The translations under genes and the position numbers were made by a program. This document shows, in pieces, positions 9,098 to 17,671 of a stretch of 64,000 nt of DNA (its first letter is position 1; the number at the start of each line of letters is the position of its first letter). Origin of the DNA: Hymenobacter sp. ISL-91 (GTDB lineage Bacteria; Bacteroidota; Bacteroidia; Cytophagales; Hymenobacteraceae); the NCBI RefSeq assembly GCF_018613725.1, contig NZ_JAGGPS010000042.1:1-64000 (forward strand). Direction: 5' to 3'. The notes under the pieces are model-generated. The model did no database searches, was not told the origin of the DNA, and was given only the letters and a program-made list of their open reading frames with translations.

Positions 9098-9532
9098 CTA
9101 AGCGTCAAGGTGATGTGCCAAACCTGACCTTTGCTTCGGTTTCTTTCTTAATGCTGCCTTGAGTGTAATATATGTTGGCAGTGCCACCAATGATGCAAGG
9201 ATGAATCCTGTAAATAATGAAAAATTTCTCCCCGTGTCGTGTGTCAAATTCTTCGCTGCTTCTTCTTGTTCGATCGTAATTTCCTTGCCACTAAAGAAGC
9301 CATCTTCATCCAAATCGAAGCTATTCATCTCAATTTGATATTTTATGTCATCAAAGGTTGCTACGCCAACAATTAGCCCGTAAAGTGTAATAAACATTGC
9401 CAAGGCAATCCAAGTAGCTTTGCCATCTCGCTTCCCAAGTATCACTTTTCTCTTGGCAAATATCCATATAAGGATAAGAAAACTAAGAATTGCTGGAATA
9501 AATAGGTGAAGGGGAACAGTTACAGGACTCAT
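9098..9532 (-). CDS. Membrane protein with a single EF-hand-like loop
   Basis: 144 residues from the ATG at 9532, chosen because a hydrophobic N-terminal helix (FIPAILSFLILIWIF) follows; a longer frame to 9631 runs back into the palindrome. There are three hydrophobic segments: N-terminal, middle (ALAMFITLYGLIVGV) and C-terminal (LFTGFILASLVAL). Between the second and third lies DLDEDGFFSGKE, matching the 12-residue EF-hand calcium loop (D1, D3, D5, G6, hydrophobic 8, E12). Base composition is lower in GC than its neighbours, suggesting separate origin. Function unknown. Confidence 0.65.
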   Translation of the reverse strand: MSPVTVPLHLFIPAILSFLILIWIFAKRKVILGKRDGKATWIALAMFITLYGLIVGVATFDDIKYQIEMNSFDLDEDGFFSGKEITIEQEEAAKNLTHDTGRNFSLFTGFILASLVALPTYITLKAALRKKPKQRSGLAHHLDA

Positions 9533-9546
9533 AAAAACTGTTACAA

Positions 9547-9581
9547 AGTGTTCAAGGCAGCGGTGGCAAGGTAAACGCACT
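9547..9581 (+). repeat. Cassette-like intergenic palindrome, copy 6
   Basis: 35 bp: left arm AGTGTTC, centre AAGGCAGCGGTGGCAAGG, right arm TAAACGCACT, then GTGTTCAGAATTG, as after copy 4. Confidence 0.6.
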
Positions 9582-9674
9582 GTGTTCAGAATTGCGAGCA
9601 TTACTCTGTCCTCGAGAGGAACCAGCACCAAGCTACGCGTTCCTTCAATGCATCGCCTTTATCTTCGGGCTGCG

Positions 9675-9977
9675 ATGGAAGACCTATATCTGGACGAATT
9701 GGAGGCCGTTTGGGAAATCGAAACTGGTTTTCTCGGGTGCTTGCGCGGAGGGGTCTTTGACCATGCTCTCTACGGTGCGTTTGTGACCACCCTAATGCGG
9801 GTGCAGGTGGAGGAAGGCGCGTTGTTGCCTGCTCGTTTCGTGACGTTGCTCTGGTTTGTTCTGCCGTTTATGGAACAGCAGGCAGAACAAATAACGGCCA
9901 CTTTTCCACGTGACGAGTACCAGCTCGCCCAAGCCCGCATACAGCAGCAGTTAGAGCGCATTTTGGGTTTTCCCTGA
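9675..9977 (+). CDS. Small protein of unknown function
   Basis: 100 residues from the ATG at 9675 (alternatives 9648 and 9582 run back toward the palindrome). Acidic N-terminus MEDLYLDELEAVWEIETGF, a hydrophobic middle (FVTLLWFVLPFMEQQ) and a helical C-terminus (YQLAQARIQQQLERIL). No family recognised. It fills the interval between palindrome copies at 9547 and 9978 almost completely. Confidence 0.6.
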   Translation: MEDLYLDELEAVWEIETGFLGCLRGGVFDHALYGAFVTTLMRVQVEEGALLPARFVTLLWFVLPFMEQQAEQITATFPRDEYQLAQARIQQQLERILGFP

Positions 9978-10007
9978 GCGTTCAAGAAAAGGGTCGTTTA
10001 TGTGAAC
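9978..10007 (+). repeat. Cassette-like intergenic palindrome, copy 7 (short)
   Basis: GCGTTCA and TGTGAAC flank AAGAAAAGGGTCGTTTA. It begins at the stop codon of the preceding gene and is the last copy noticed, marking the right edge of the array. Confidence 0.45.
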
Positions 10008-10327
10008 AATAAATTCCGTTGTAGCTCGGGGTTGGCTTCAGTGTTTACGCCAGTTGCCGATAGGCAAAACGTTGGTCGGACACTAAATACAACTGATGTA
10101 AGGCCGCTGGCAGAAATGCTCCGCCTGATCAACTCGTGTTAAGCTGTCTTATCCCTAGCCAAGCGTGCGAACATTCACATCCCCACTTTCTTGTTTCTCA
10201 TCGATGCCGGTGCGCTACGGAACCGGCCAAAACTACTTTGCAGCTGTTAGCCATCCAATTCCAGCCACACATAGTATGACGAATTGGTGTGGGCAAAGAA
10301 CTTATAGTAGTCCGCCTGCTTAGCCAC
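10008..10327. other. Intergenic stretch without a recognisable gene
   Basis: About 320 bases between the repeat array and the end of the first relaxase gene. A lone AGTGTTTAC at 10040 resembles the left arm of the array palindrome, but no full copy follows. Nothing else is seen. Confidence 0.45.
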
Positions 10328-11488
10328 TTACATCTCCTGCTCATAGTCGCGGGCGCGTTCCTGTTCACTCCGCACGTCCGTTATTTTGCTGGATGTTTTG
10401 AGTGCGCTGGCCAGCTGGTTTATCCGGCGCTCGATGGAGTCAACTGACGAGCCGACACTTGGATTCCGGGGCGGGCTCAGCCGCTCGCGGAGTCGATTGG
10501 TCAGTGGCGGCGGGGCCGGCTGTGGCTCCCAGTCTGTCAGCTGCGTACCCTTCTGCGCGCGGCCGGTTCTCAAATATTCGTAGGGCTCAATGGTGAGCTT
10601 ACCAGCCTCGGCGTTACGCTCAATCAGTCCCAGCTTTCTATAAAAAACGTCGTCATATTTCCGCTCGCGGGCCACTTCTTTTACTTGCTCCACTTCGAGT
10701 TTGTAGCCGTCCGGGAGCTTACCGTTCACGCGGGCTACCAGCACGTTTAGCCGCGCATCCTTCTTGGCAATCTGCTCTGGGGTTAGCTCTTTTTTTGTCT
10801 TGGCGGCCCGCCCCTGAATGTCCTGGGCCCGCTCGCTTTCAAGTGCCTGGCGCCGGGCTTTTCCCTCCAGTCCGGTGCCGATGCTGACTCGCCCCACGGC
10901 CACTTCCATCTCGATTCCCACGGCGGCCTGGAAGGAAACCCGGTTGAATCGGTCGGCGGTACCCAGCGGGTTGAGCGTGATTTTCTGTTCGCGGTCCCGG
11001 GCACTAACGACGACGTGAATATGGGTTTGCAGGCCAGGTTTTTCTTCTCCCTGGCTCCCTTCATTGGTGCCTCGGTTCTTGCGCTCAGTGTGAATGGTAG
11101 CCGCCCGAATCAAATCCTTTTCGCCCGGCTCCCGCCCACCTTTTAGGTTGAAGTTGCCGGCGTATAGCTCCATCGCGGCGCGGGTAAACTCCTGCAACTT
11201 CTGCGGGGCGTTGCCCAGCAATGCCAGCTGCTCCTGGTCGGGACTGAGCACCAACGAGTGAAACTTTACGGCGTCTTTGCCCAGCCCTTTGTGGTTGTTG
11301 TCGAGTAGCTGCACTACGTCGTCGGCGCTGAGTTTGCCCGCCGCCTCGGTGCTAAAGAACTCGGCTCCGGGCTGGCCGGCCTGCTTGGCTTCCTGCTCCA
11401 GGTAGTTGGTAGCTCGGCGTACCGACCCAGTGTTGCCGTACACTTTTTTCCCGTTGGTGGCCGGGTTTAGAACCTTGGCGTAAAGCAT
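10328..11488 (-). CDS. DUF5712-type relaxase/mobilization protein (copy 1)
   Basis: 386 residues. The N-terminus LYAKVLNPATNGKKVYGN and the motif THIHVVVSARDRE at about residues 155-167 (HxH) match the Bacteroidota mobilization proteins classed as DUF5712, thought to nick and pilot plasmid DNA at oriT. The C-terminal 150 residues are charged and helical. It sits 139 bases downstream of a BfmA/BtgA-type gene on the same strand, the usual mob order. A homologue of 341 residues is encoded at 29787-30812, with the same N-terminal block and HIHVVVSARDR motif, so the window carries two mob modules. Confidence 0.8.
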   Translation of the reverse strand: MLYAKVLNPATNGKKVYGNTGSVRRATNYLEQEAKQAGQPGAEFFSTEAAGKLSADDVVQLLDNNHKGLGKDAVKFHSLVLSPDQEQLALLGNAPQKLQEFTRAAMELYAGNFNLKGGREPGEKDLIRAATIHTERKNRGTNEGSQGEEKPGLQTHIHVVVSARDREQKITLNPLGTADRFNRVSFQAAVGIEMEVAVGRVSIGTGLEGKARRQALESERAQDIQGRAAKTKKELTPEQIAKKDARLNVLVARVNGKLPDGYKLEVEQVKEVARERKYDDVFYRKLGLIERNAEAGKLTIEPYEYLRTGRAQKGTQLTDWEPQPAPPPLTNRLRERLSPPRNPSVGSSVDSIERRINQLASALKTSSKITDVRSEQERARDYEQEM

Positions 11489-11627
11489 GAGCTAGTGGAA
11501 GGGAATAAGAGAAAAACAGTCCGCCTCTCCGGCAAAAAGAAGTACCTAACTCAGCAGAAAACCCGTCGTTCCAGCGGCAAACCTCGGCTGGTGCTAGGTG
11601 ATATTTTCGTCAGCACTGGTGGATAAG

Positions 11628-12410
11628 TTACGGATACGCCGGGGGCGTATCCGTTGCCGGCTTTTGCTTGGGTGGCGGCAGAGCCGAGGGCGGCGCGACT
11701 GTTACAGTTGGCCGCTTGGTTCTGACTCTCTCCGTCAGCTTTAGTCCTTCCAACAGTTCCCGCGATTGCTCTACAACTTTCCTGTCCAACATCTCCGTTA
11801 GCTCCTGATTAAATTCATTGCGAACGGAATAAGGCACCTTAGAATCCGGTACCAGTTCGCCCATAAGTTTCAGTAACTCGGCCGTCATTCTGCGGCCAAT
11901 CAGTCCATTTCCCGCCCCCGCCAGCACGCGCTCCATCAGCGGCCAAAGCAGCTGCGACTCGGTGGCGGCCAACTTGCCCAGCAGGTTTTCTTCGATGGCT
12001 TCCAGGTACAAATTCGTAGCTGATTGCTGCGTGGCCAGGTGCGTGTACAGGTTCTTTTCGAGCGTGCGCCACATACCCACCACCCGGTTGCCAATGTCGG
12101 CACTTTGCTTGCGGGCCGTCTCCTGCATCCCGTCCACTTTTATCGAAAGAGACGCCAGCTTTTCCGTAACCTCCGCCAGCCCTGGAGCCTGCTCTTGCGT
12201 CGGGTCTAGGCCTTTCTCAGCGAAGTAGTGGACGGCTGCAACGACATAGGCACTCTTGCTTTTTCCGAGATTCATAGCTGCATTAGCTACCATCTGGTTG
12301 GTTTCTTCATCCACCCAAATAGCAGTTCCGCTACCGTGATTTTTCTTTCTTACTACTGCCGCATCAGCTCGCCGCTTAGCCGGCCTCTTAGAGTTTTCAG
12401 GCATCTGCAT
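11628..12410 (-). CDS. BfmA/BtgA-type mobilization accessory protein (copy 1)
   Basis: 260 residues (Met3 at 12404 also possible). A basic N-terminus leads to a ribbon-helix-helix-like region at about residues 28-66 (AIWVDEETNQMVANAAMNLG, then KSKSAYVVAAVHYFAEKGL), the hallmark of BfmA/BtgA proteins, which bind oriT DNA and assist the relaxase. A long helical middle and a Pro-rich tail follow. The relaxase gene lies directly downstream. The AT-rich sequence just upstream (12411-12560) is where an oriT would be expected, but I cannot point to a nic site. Confidence 0.7.
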   Translation of the reverse strand: MQMPENSKRPAKRRADAAVVRKKNHGSGTAIWVDEETNQMVANAAMNLGKSKSAYVVAAVHYFAEKGLDPTQEQAPGLAEVTEKLASLSIKVDGMQETARKQSADIGNRVVGMWRTLEKNLYTHLATQQSATNLYLEAIEENLLGKLAATESQLLWPLMERVLAGAGNGLIGRRMTAELLKLMGELVPDSKVPYSVRNEFNQELTEMLDRKVVEQSRELLEGLKLTERVRTKRPTVTVAPPSALPPPKQKPATDTPPAYP

Positions 12411-13250
12411 CTGTGCTATACTAAGGGTGAATGATTTGTAAATCAGTTGTCTAAGTCAATTTCTAAGGTTATATTGTAACTACATGATAAATATGATTAT
12501 TTAAGACCTTTATAAATGCCTATTCTAAGGGCAAATAATTTGATAGCCAATAACTTAATATCTATTCTAATGCACTGACTCTGTTAGTGCCTGGTAATCA
12601 GCGCGGTAGCGCAGGCGGTAGCCCCTCCTCCTGCTAACTACTACTACTGCTTCGTGAATCCGGTACTAGGCTGCTACCCACCTTGATTCGTAAGGTATGG
12701 TATCGGGTCGGAATCGTTGCTATGTTGCCCGTTGTTTTGCTTCTGGGACTGCTGGGCTACTTCGGCTACTCTCTGCCCCCTCAACTTCTCTCCTACCGCT
12801 TCGTTTGCCGGCTCTCCTATCGCTGGCTATCCTCCGCACCTCTATACCAGCCTTGCCTGCTTCCAGCTACCTCTATTCGCCTGCCTACCCTTCGCCTGAC
12901 CTTGCCCTCACCGTACACGTCTTAGGCTTCTGCTGCTCCTGTTTGTGGCTGCTGACTTTGACCTGACCCTACTATCCCAACCGGCCATCATCACCGACTC
13001 TCCCGCCCGGTTTCCAATCAGCAAAACGCCGGCCTGCTTTCACATTTCCTCTACTAAACTCCGCTCATCTTCCAGTTGCACAACTCACACCCAGTCGACA
13101 ACCACGCGCCTTGTTTTTCAGCCTGCCTTTAAGCTCTGTCCCTCACGTTGGTTCAGGAAAATCACATGGCCAGCAGGGTAAAAAGCACCTGATTCCCACG
13201 CCTCTGATTGCGTAAAGATTGTCCTTGCCGCCCTGGCTTCTATCGAACTC

Positions 13251-13472
13251 TTAGGTCCAACCTCTAGCTTCTTTATGCGAAAGGATTACCTCGCCCACCT
13301 TTCGTTTTTTCACTCCCGGATAGACGTACCCAACCCGAAAATCAGCGCCGAAAATCCTGATACGGAATTCGTGATCCTGCAAAAAGTAAATCATCACAAG
13401 TGGCTGACGTTGCTTACGCTTTACCCAACTAGGCAACGCGTTTGCTGAGTTGGGTTGAAGTAGCAGAAGCAT
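13251..13472 (-). pseudogene. Possible gene fragment with VGYVY...KKRK motif
   Basis: 73 codons ending in FRVGYVYPGVKKRKVGE. A similar segment, VGYIYMSGKRKG, occurs in another minus-strand fragment at 13716-13981. The resemblance suggests two eroded copies of one small protein, but the match is short and could be chance. Confidence 0.25.
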
Positions 13473-13715
13473 CTAAAGCCAATTGATTTCGCCCCACCTG
13501 TTAGCTCGTCCAGCCGTCAGCACACCACGCGCTCACCCCAAAGAAAGTCATCCGTAAACGATGCACCCGCCCTCGGCTGGCCGCCTGGACCAAGGCAGGA
13601 AAAATCAGGAAGTATGAGGTCAATAAGCGACTGCCCCCTCCCTCTTTTCTTGCGCCCCTCAACCACCCCAGCTACCTTCCCGACGCTGCGTAACCCCTGC
13701 TCCAACGGCGGCTGG

Positions 13716-13981
13716 TTATTGTCTGCTTGCCCTTCCGTGGGGAAGCACGAAGCATCGTCCACTGCCCTTTCTTTTCCCGCTCATGTAGATATACCCGACT
13801 TCTACCTTAACGTCGAACAGCTCGGTGTAGCCCTTCCGGCCCAAAACAAACGTGAGCCGCCGAAAGGGTACTTGCTTGCTACCACGTGCCCAACAAAGAG
13901 CGCAGTTCGCGCTACCTTTCTGCCCGGATGATTCGCACTCAGCGCAACCGTATTTCTGTTCATCCCTTCGTTCGCCCGGCC
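13716..13981 (-). pseudogene. Possible gene fragment with VGYIY...KRKG motif, no start codon
   Basis: An open minus-strand frame of about 88 codons bounded by stops and lacking an ATG near its beginning. It contains two CxxC pairs (CAEC, CALC), then FVLGRKGYTELFDVKVEVGY and a basic stretch. It resembles the fragment at 13251-13472. It may be a remnant of a small zinc-binding protein. Confidence 0.25.
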
Positions 13982-14644
13982 GTTATAACCCAACCCAACA
14001 GGCTGGATAAGCTCGCGCAATATAAGCTCGCGCAATCACTGCGCCGACCCGTCTCACTACCGGTTCTTTTCCACCACCGTATGCCCCTTTGCCCTGAGCT
14101 AGCGTAGCAGTCGCCTCCCCAAAAAGTAAAGGGGGGATGCTACTATTTCAGGCTCCCACCGCCAGCAAAGCCGCCCACCCTAAGGCAGCTGAGGCTTCCG
14201 CCCCAGCTTCGCTAAGCGCCCCCCTACGCGCGTCTGGGTTGCGCTGGTAGTTGCTTCGCTTTCTGGCTCCACCCCGCAACCGGCTAACTCTGTTTTCTCG
14301 TGGCCCGCTTCTACGGACGGCGCGCCAGGTGGCGCTGTTTGCTGGCTCACTGCCCGACTACTCACCGCGCCGACTTCAGCCATCGGCACGATTGGAGCGA
14401 GGGCGACGTTCGGCCCCACTAACGCTCCTCCGTCTGTCCAGGTCGGGTAGCTACACGACTTTGCTCAGGCACTTGAGTCTTGATAAGCGGGTTCAGCACA
14501 GGAGTCGGACAAGTGACCAAAGGTCCTGCTCTTTTTCACAAACCCGGGCACTTCGCCCCGCTCGTTCTTGCCGTGCTGAAATGGCTCGCGGCCTTCTGCC
14601 AGCCGCTACGCAAGGCGCTCAAGCTTTCGCACGGCTTACCCCTC

Positions 14645-15013
14645 TCACGCGGTCGCAATGGTCACGCCGCGTAGGCTACTCCGCGCTCGGCCAAGCACCT
14701 GCTTGACGACCTGGCGTTTGGCCTCCCCCGCCTGCTCGGCGACGCGTTCAATCAGCAGAATGGCTCCCGGTTCGAGCCTACAGACCACCGCTTTCTTTGG
14801 GTTATGCTCTTTGTATGGCGTGGTGCTATGCGCACAGCGCGCTTTTCTTTTTGTGCGTCGCGGGTCAATCTGAGTACGGGTTATTGCACCAACTACTGGT
14901 TCATTGCTTGGCTTTCTGCGTGGCTGCTGTCGGTCTTTTATCCCATCCGTTCTGCTAAACGCCACGTGGGCTGCACGAGACGACGGACGAGGGGAAGTGC
15001 CTGGTCGTCTCAT
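14645..15013 (-). CDS. Possible ribbon-helix-helix protein
   Basis: The C-terminal 45 residues contain AVVCRLEPGAILLIERVAEQ, then AGEAKRQVVKQVLGRA, which fits the strand-helix-helix pattern of CopG/Arc-type DNA-binding proteins. The upstream part of the frame is Arg/Pro-rich and unconvincing, and the start (ATG at 15013) is a guess; the frame stays open to 15283. It could be a plasmid regulator or a decayed remnant like the surrounding DNA. Confidence 0.3.
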   Translation of the reverse strand: MRRPGTSPRPSSRAAHVAFSRTDGIKDRQQPRRKPSNEPVVGAITRTQIDPRRTKRKARCAHSTTPYKEHNPKKAVVCRLEPGAILLIERVAEQAGEAKRQVVKQVLGRARSSLRGVTIATA

Positions 15014-15926
15014 CGGCTGCCCCACCCTTTCGTCAGGTGGCTGCTTCTCAAGCAGGGGCAGGCGGGCACTGCTTAGAACAGGACTGCAAGCAGCTCCAGC
15101 AGCGGCACCAGGCGGCCTGATGCCATGGCCCCACCCAGGCCCAGCGCATCGGCCGCGCGCAAACAAGCAAGCGAGCCCGCGTAGCGTGCCCATCAGGACC
15201 AGGGCCCGCCCGGTATCAGGCAGGCGGGTAGCGGCGTAGGTCAGGTACGCCCCGAGGCTACCCACCACACGGGCTATCACCAACTAAGTAGCGGTTCGCG
15301 CTCCCGCCTCTAATAGGCCCTCGAACAGGCCCGCTAACCTGGTAAAACGAGGCGTGGGCATGGCGGCGGGTTCAGTAATAGAGGAATCGCGCTACTCGCT
15401 GACGGGCTTCTCCCCGACCGACCAGCTCTTACTGCCTTGGCAATGGCTAATGGCCGGCTGCTTTGCCTGCCCTGCTGGCGGCTCATCAGATGGGGGGCAT
15501 GGCAACGGTGACGCAACCTGTTAACCCGCCCTGAAAAGTATTTTTTCGGATGACTACCGGTGGGCTTCTGCTTCCCTGGTACGGATTGTTGCCTTCCTGC
15601 TGCTGCTCGCTACTCTTCGCTGCCTGGATGTGAGCGCAGCAGTAGTAGCCTTAGCTGAAAGGGCGGTCCACACGGCGCTTGCAGCCCATATACGCGCTTC
15701 CAAACTGGGCAATGAGGGCCGAAAACAGCTTTTCTGGCTTATCAGCGAGCGTATCGTTCGCTCAGCCGCTGATGTAGCCAGCAAGCAGTACCCGGAATGC
15801 TTCCCCCACTCACCGGACCGTTTAGGCTCTTCTACTGGCTTTCCGGTACGCAAGGGGAACCGACCAACTCTTACATGCGCCGGTTGGACCGACCTGTTAA
15901 CCACCGCCCGTAAGCGAGCGCCCGCC
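15014..15926. other. Stretch without a recognisable gene
   Basis: About 900 bases with overlapping open frames on both strands and no family-like sequence. A plus-strand frame from 15630 begins with a plausible helical segment, but it continues antisense across the whole HTH gene at 15927-16271, so I do not call it. Confidence 0.4.
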
Positions 15927-16271
15927 TTATCGGCGCCTGGTTTTCAGCAGGCCCAGTTCGTTACGAAGGCTGACCTGATGAAAGATATCGGCGATGAGTT
16001 GATCAGGCGTTATGCCCAGCTTCTTGGCCAGCCCAAAAATGCTGGCCAGGGAGAGCAGCTCCGGCTTCGCCCTAGCCACCTTGATGGTTTCAGCAGCCAT
16101 GCCCATGCTGCGCGCCAGTTCGCGCACGCGTACGCCCTGGCTGCCATCGGGTCGATCGAAGGAAGAGATCCATTCTTCTACCGTCCGGCCCGAAGGCTTT
16201 GGCGGGCGCTTCGTGTGGGCGACTTCGGTTGGTTTTGGGCGGTTGTCTGGGGGGATAGATGCAGAACTCAT
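15927..16271 (-). CDS. Small helix-turn-helix protein, paralogue of the next gene
   Basis: 114 residues from the ATG at 16271, chosen to match the length in front of the shared domain in the paralogue; an ATG at 16343 is possible. The domain (about residues 25-105) contains KPSGRTVEEWISSFDRPDGS, VRVRELARSMGM, IKVARAKPELLSLASIFGLA and ITPDQLIADIFHQV. This looks like a DNA-binding helix-turn-helix array. It is clearly homologous to residues 26-107 of the protein at 16408-17523, but lacks that protein's 260-residue extension. Role unknown; regulator of the nearby replicon is plausible. Confidence 0.65.
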   Translation of the reverse strand: MSSASIPPDNRPKPTEVAHTKRPPKPSGRTVEEWISSFDRPDGSQGVRVRELARSMGMAAETIKVARAKPELLSLASIFGLAKKLGITPDQLIADIFHQVSLRNELGLLKTRRR

Positions 16272-16405
16272 GTGGCTGAAGTGGGGAAGGTTGGCTGGTG
16301 GGTTTCGGCTGTTTGATTGGCTGTCAGGCAGTCTATGGCCCATGGGACGAACAGGGGTAGCTGCGTAAGCGGGCTGGGTAGCCGGGCATTGGCTATGGCC
16401 TGCCG

Positions 16406-16469
16406 GGCTACGCGGGGCCCCTGGCGGGCCGGGCAGTTTTGCCCGGCCCGCCAGGGGCCCCGCGTAGCC
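16406..16469. repeat. Perfect 30 bp GC-rich inverted repeat with 4-base loop
   Basis: Arms 16406-16435 and 16440-16469 are exact inverse complements, beginning GGCTACGCGGGGCCCCTGGC and closing around a GTTT loop. With one bulged base the pairing extends by four more bases to TGCC/GGCA. There is no T-tract on either side, so a simple intrinsic terminator is unlikely. It covers the last codons and stop of the minus-strand gene ending at 16408. Confidence 0.8.
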
Positions 16470-17523
16470 GGCAGATGCGGTCCATCACGGCGGGGGAGCC
16501 CGGCAGCAGCTCGACCGGCCGGGGTTCGACTCCGCTGTTCAGGGTCGCTATACTCTCCCCGAAGGCGGCCAACACGTCCTCCTCGGTCGGATGGCCGCTG
16601 GCCAGTCGGAAGATGAGCTCGCGCACCCGGCCACCGTAGGCCGTCGGCTGTTGCTCCAGCTCAGCCAGTGCCAGCACGGCCCAGCACGCATACTTAGCCA
16701 GGCGGCGGGCCATCAAGCCTGACGCCGCCGTGTGGATGGTCATTTCCAGGGGGGCCAGCTCTTCGGTGCAGGCCAGGCGCTGGAGCAGTTGCTGCAGGGC
16801 CAGTTGATCCAGCGTTACCTGTGGCGCGTCTTCGCCTTCCACCCACAACTGCGGCTGCAGGGCGTCCAGCGCCTTGGCCCAGCGCAACCACGGGAGAGTC
16901 GGAAAATAGGCGCTTAACTCCTGCTGCACGCTGACCAGGGCGCGTGAGCGTTGTGGGAACGTGGCGTCGGCATAGGCGACTGCACGACCCGGGCTGGCGG
17001 CAAAACTGGTGACGGACGGGTCCAGGTGGGGCTCACTACCCAGAGCAGATGAGCCAGCAACCACTTCTGCCTCCTCGAACAAGGCCGGAGGGAGGGCTGT
17101 TTGCGGCACCATGGCCTCGCTTGCTGCTTTGTCCGGGGACGGCCCAGGAGTAGCTGGGCGGGCACGCTGCTTGCGCGGTTTAGGGGCCGCGGGTGGGTGG
17201 GTGCTCTGGCGTTGCTGGCCGACCTGGTGAAAGACGTCGGCTACGAGTTGGCCGGGGGCTACGCCCATGCGGTTGGCCAACCCAAACAAGCTCGCCAGCG
17301 AAAGGCAATCAGGCTGAATTCGGGCCACCTTGAGCTTTTCAGTGCCGATGTGCAGGGCGGCGGTGAGCTCGCGTACGGGTAGTCCTGGTTCACCATCAGG
17401 GCGTATATGACTGGCGATTATCGCCTGTAGCGTGCGGCCCGTAGGCTTAGGCAGGCAGTGCAAAGGGACCTTTTTGCCCTCATTCTCATCGTTGTCTGGA
17501 GTCGAATTTGAACGCATATTCAA
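16408..17523 (-). CDS. Helix-turn-helix protein with long C-terminal domain
   Basis: 371 residues. Residues about 26-107 repeat the domain of the neighbouring small protein (KPTGRTLQAIIASHIRPDGE, VRELTAALHIG, LSLASLFGLANRMGV, LVADVFHQV). A Pro/Ala-rich linker follows, then a helical C-terminal region (about 190-350) with FPTLPWLRWAKALDALQPQL and LAKYACWAVLALAELEQ. The last 20 codons are encoded by a perfect GC-rich hairpin and read as low-complexity Gly/Pro/Arg, so the original C-terminus was probably different. It is divergent from the XRE gene at 17672. I infer a plasmid regulator; function unknown. Confidence 0.65.
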   Translation of the reverse strand: MNMRSNSTPDNDENEGKKVPLHCLPKPTGRTLQAIIASHIRPDGEPGLPVRELTAALHIGTEKLKVARIQPDCLSLASLFGLANRMGVAPGQLVADVFHQVGQQRQSTHPPAAPKPRKQRARPATPGPSPDKAASEAMVPQTALPPALFEEAEVVAGSSALGSEPHLDPSVTSFAASPGRAVAYADATFPQRSRALVSVQQELSAYFPTLPWLRWAKALDALQPQLWVEGEDAPQVTLDQLALQQLLQRLACTEELAPLEMTIHTAASGLMARRLAKYACWAVLALAELEQQPTAYGGRVRELIFRLASGHPTEEDVLAAFGESIATLNSGVEPRPVELLPGSPAVMDRICRLRGAPGGPGKTARPARGPA

Positions 17524-17671
17524 GTGTAGAATCAGGGCTCGTGGCCACGTTTTAGAGATTGTTTCTTCTAAAGAGTGGATGCTTAGGCAAGGGGATTTAC
17601 AATCTTAAGGCTAAGATAATGACAAATATGTAATTGACAAGCAGACACAAGCCCCTGACCTTGCGAAAAGC

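Larger units (their letters stand above)
12411..14644. other. Long stretch without a convincing intact gene; probably decayed coding DNA
   Basis: The first 150 bases are AT-rich with a repeated TATTCTAA (near 12521 and 12563) and AAGGG(T/C)GAAT-like words, a candidate oriT/regulatory area for the mob genes. From 12600 onward the plus strand is strikingly pyrimidine-rich. Open frames are short, overlap on both strands and resemble nothing familiar. Some minus-strand pieces look protein-like but are interrupted, for example around 14530-14630 where a helical charged segment carries an in-frame TAG. I read this as eroded plasmid genes. Confidence 0.4.

Noticed and set aside
4217..10007. Classical integron attC sites
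   Set aside because: The repeated palindromes lack the attC core pair RYYYAAC...GTTRRRY in the right order and no integron integrase is visible, so I report the array only as cassette-like.
12683..12966. Small hydrophobic plus-strand frames (80 and 89 codons)
   Set aside because: Two overlapping frames of similar length in pyrimidine-rich DNA give Leu/Pro/Ser-rich peptides in either reading; only the first 30 residues of one look like a membrane helix.
15630..16316. 228-codon plus-strand frame
   Set aside because: Most of it is antisense to the HTH gene whose paralogue proves the minus-strand reading; the remaining N-terminal part has no support.
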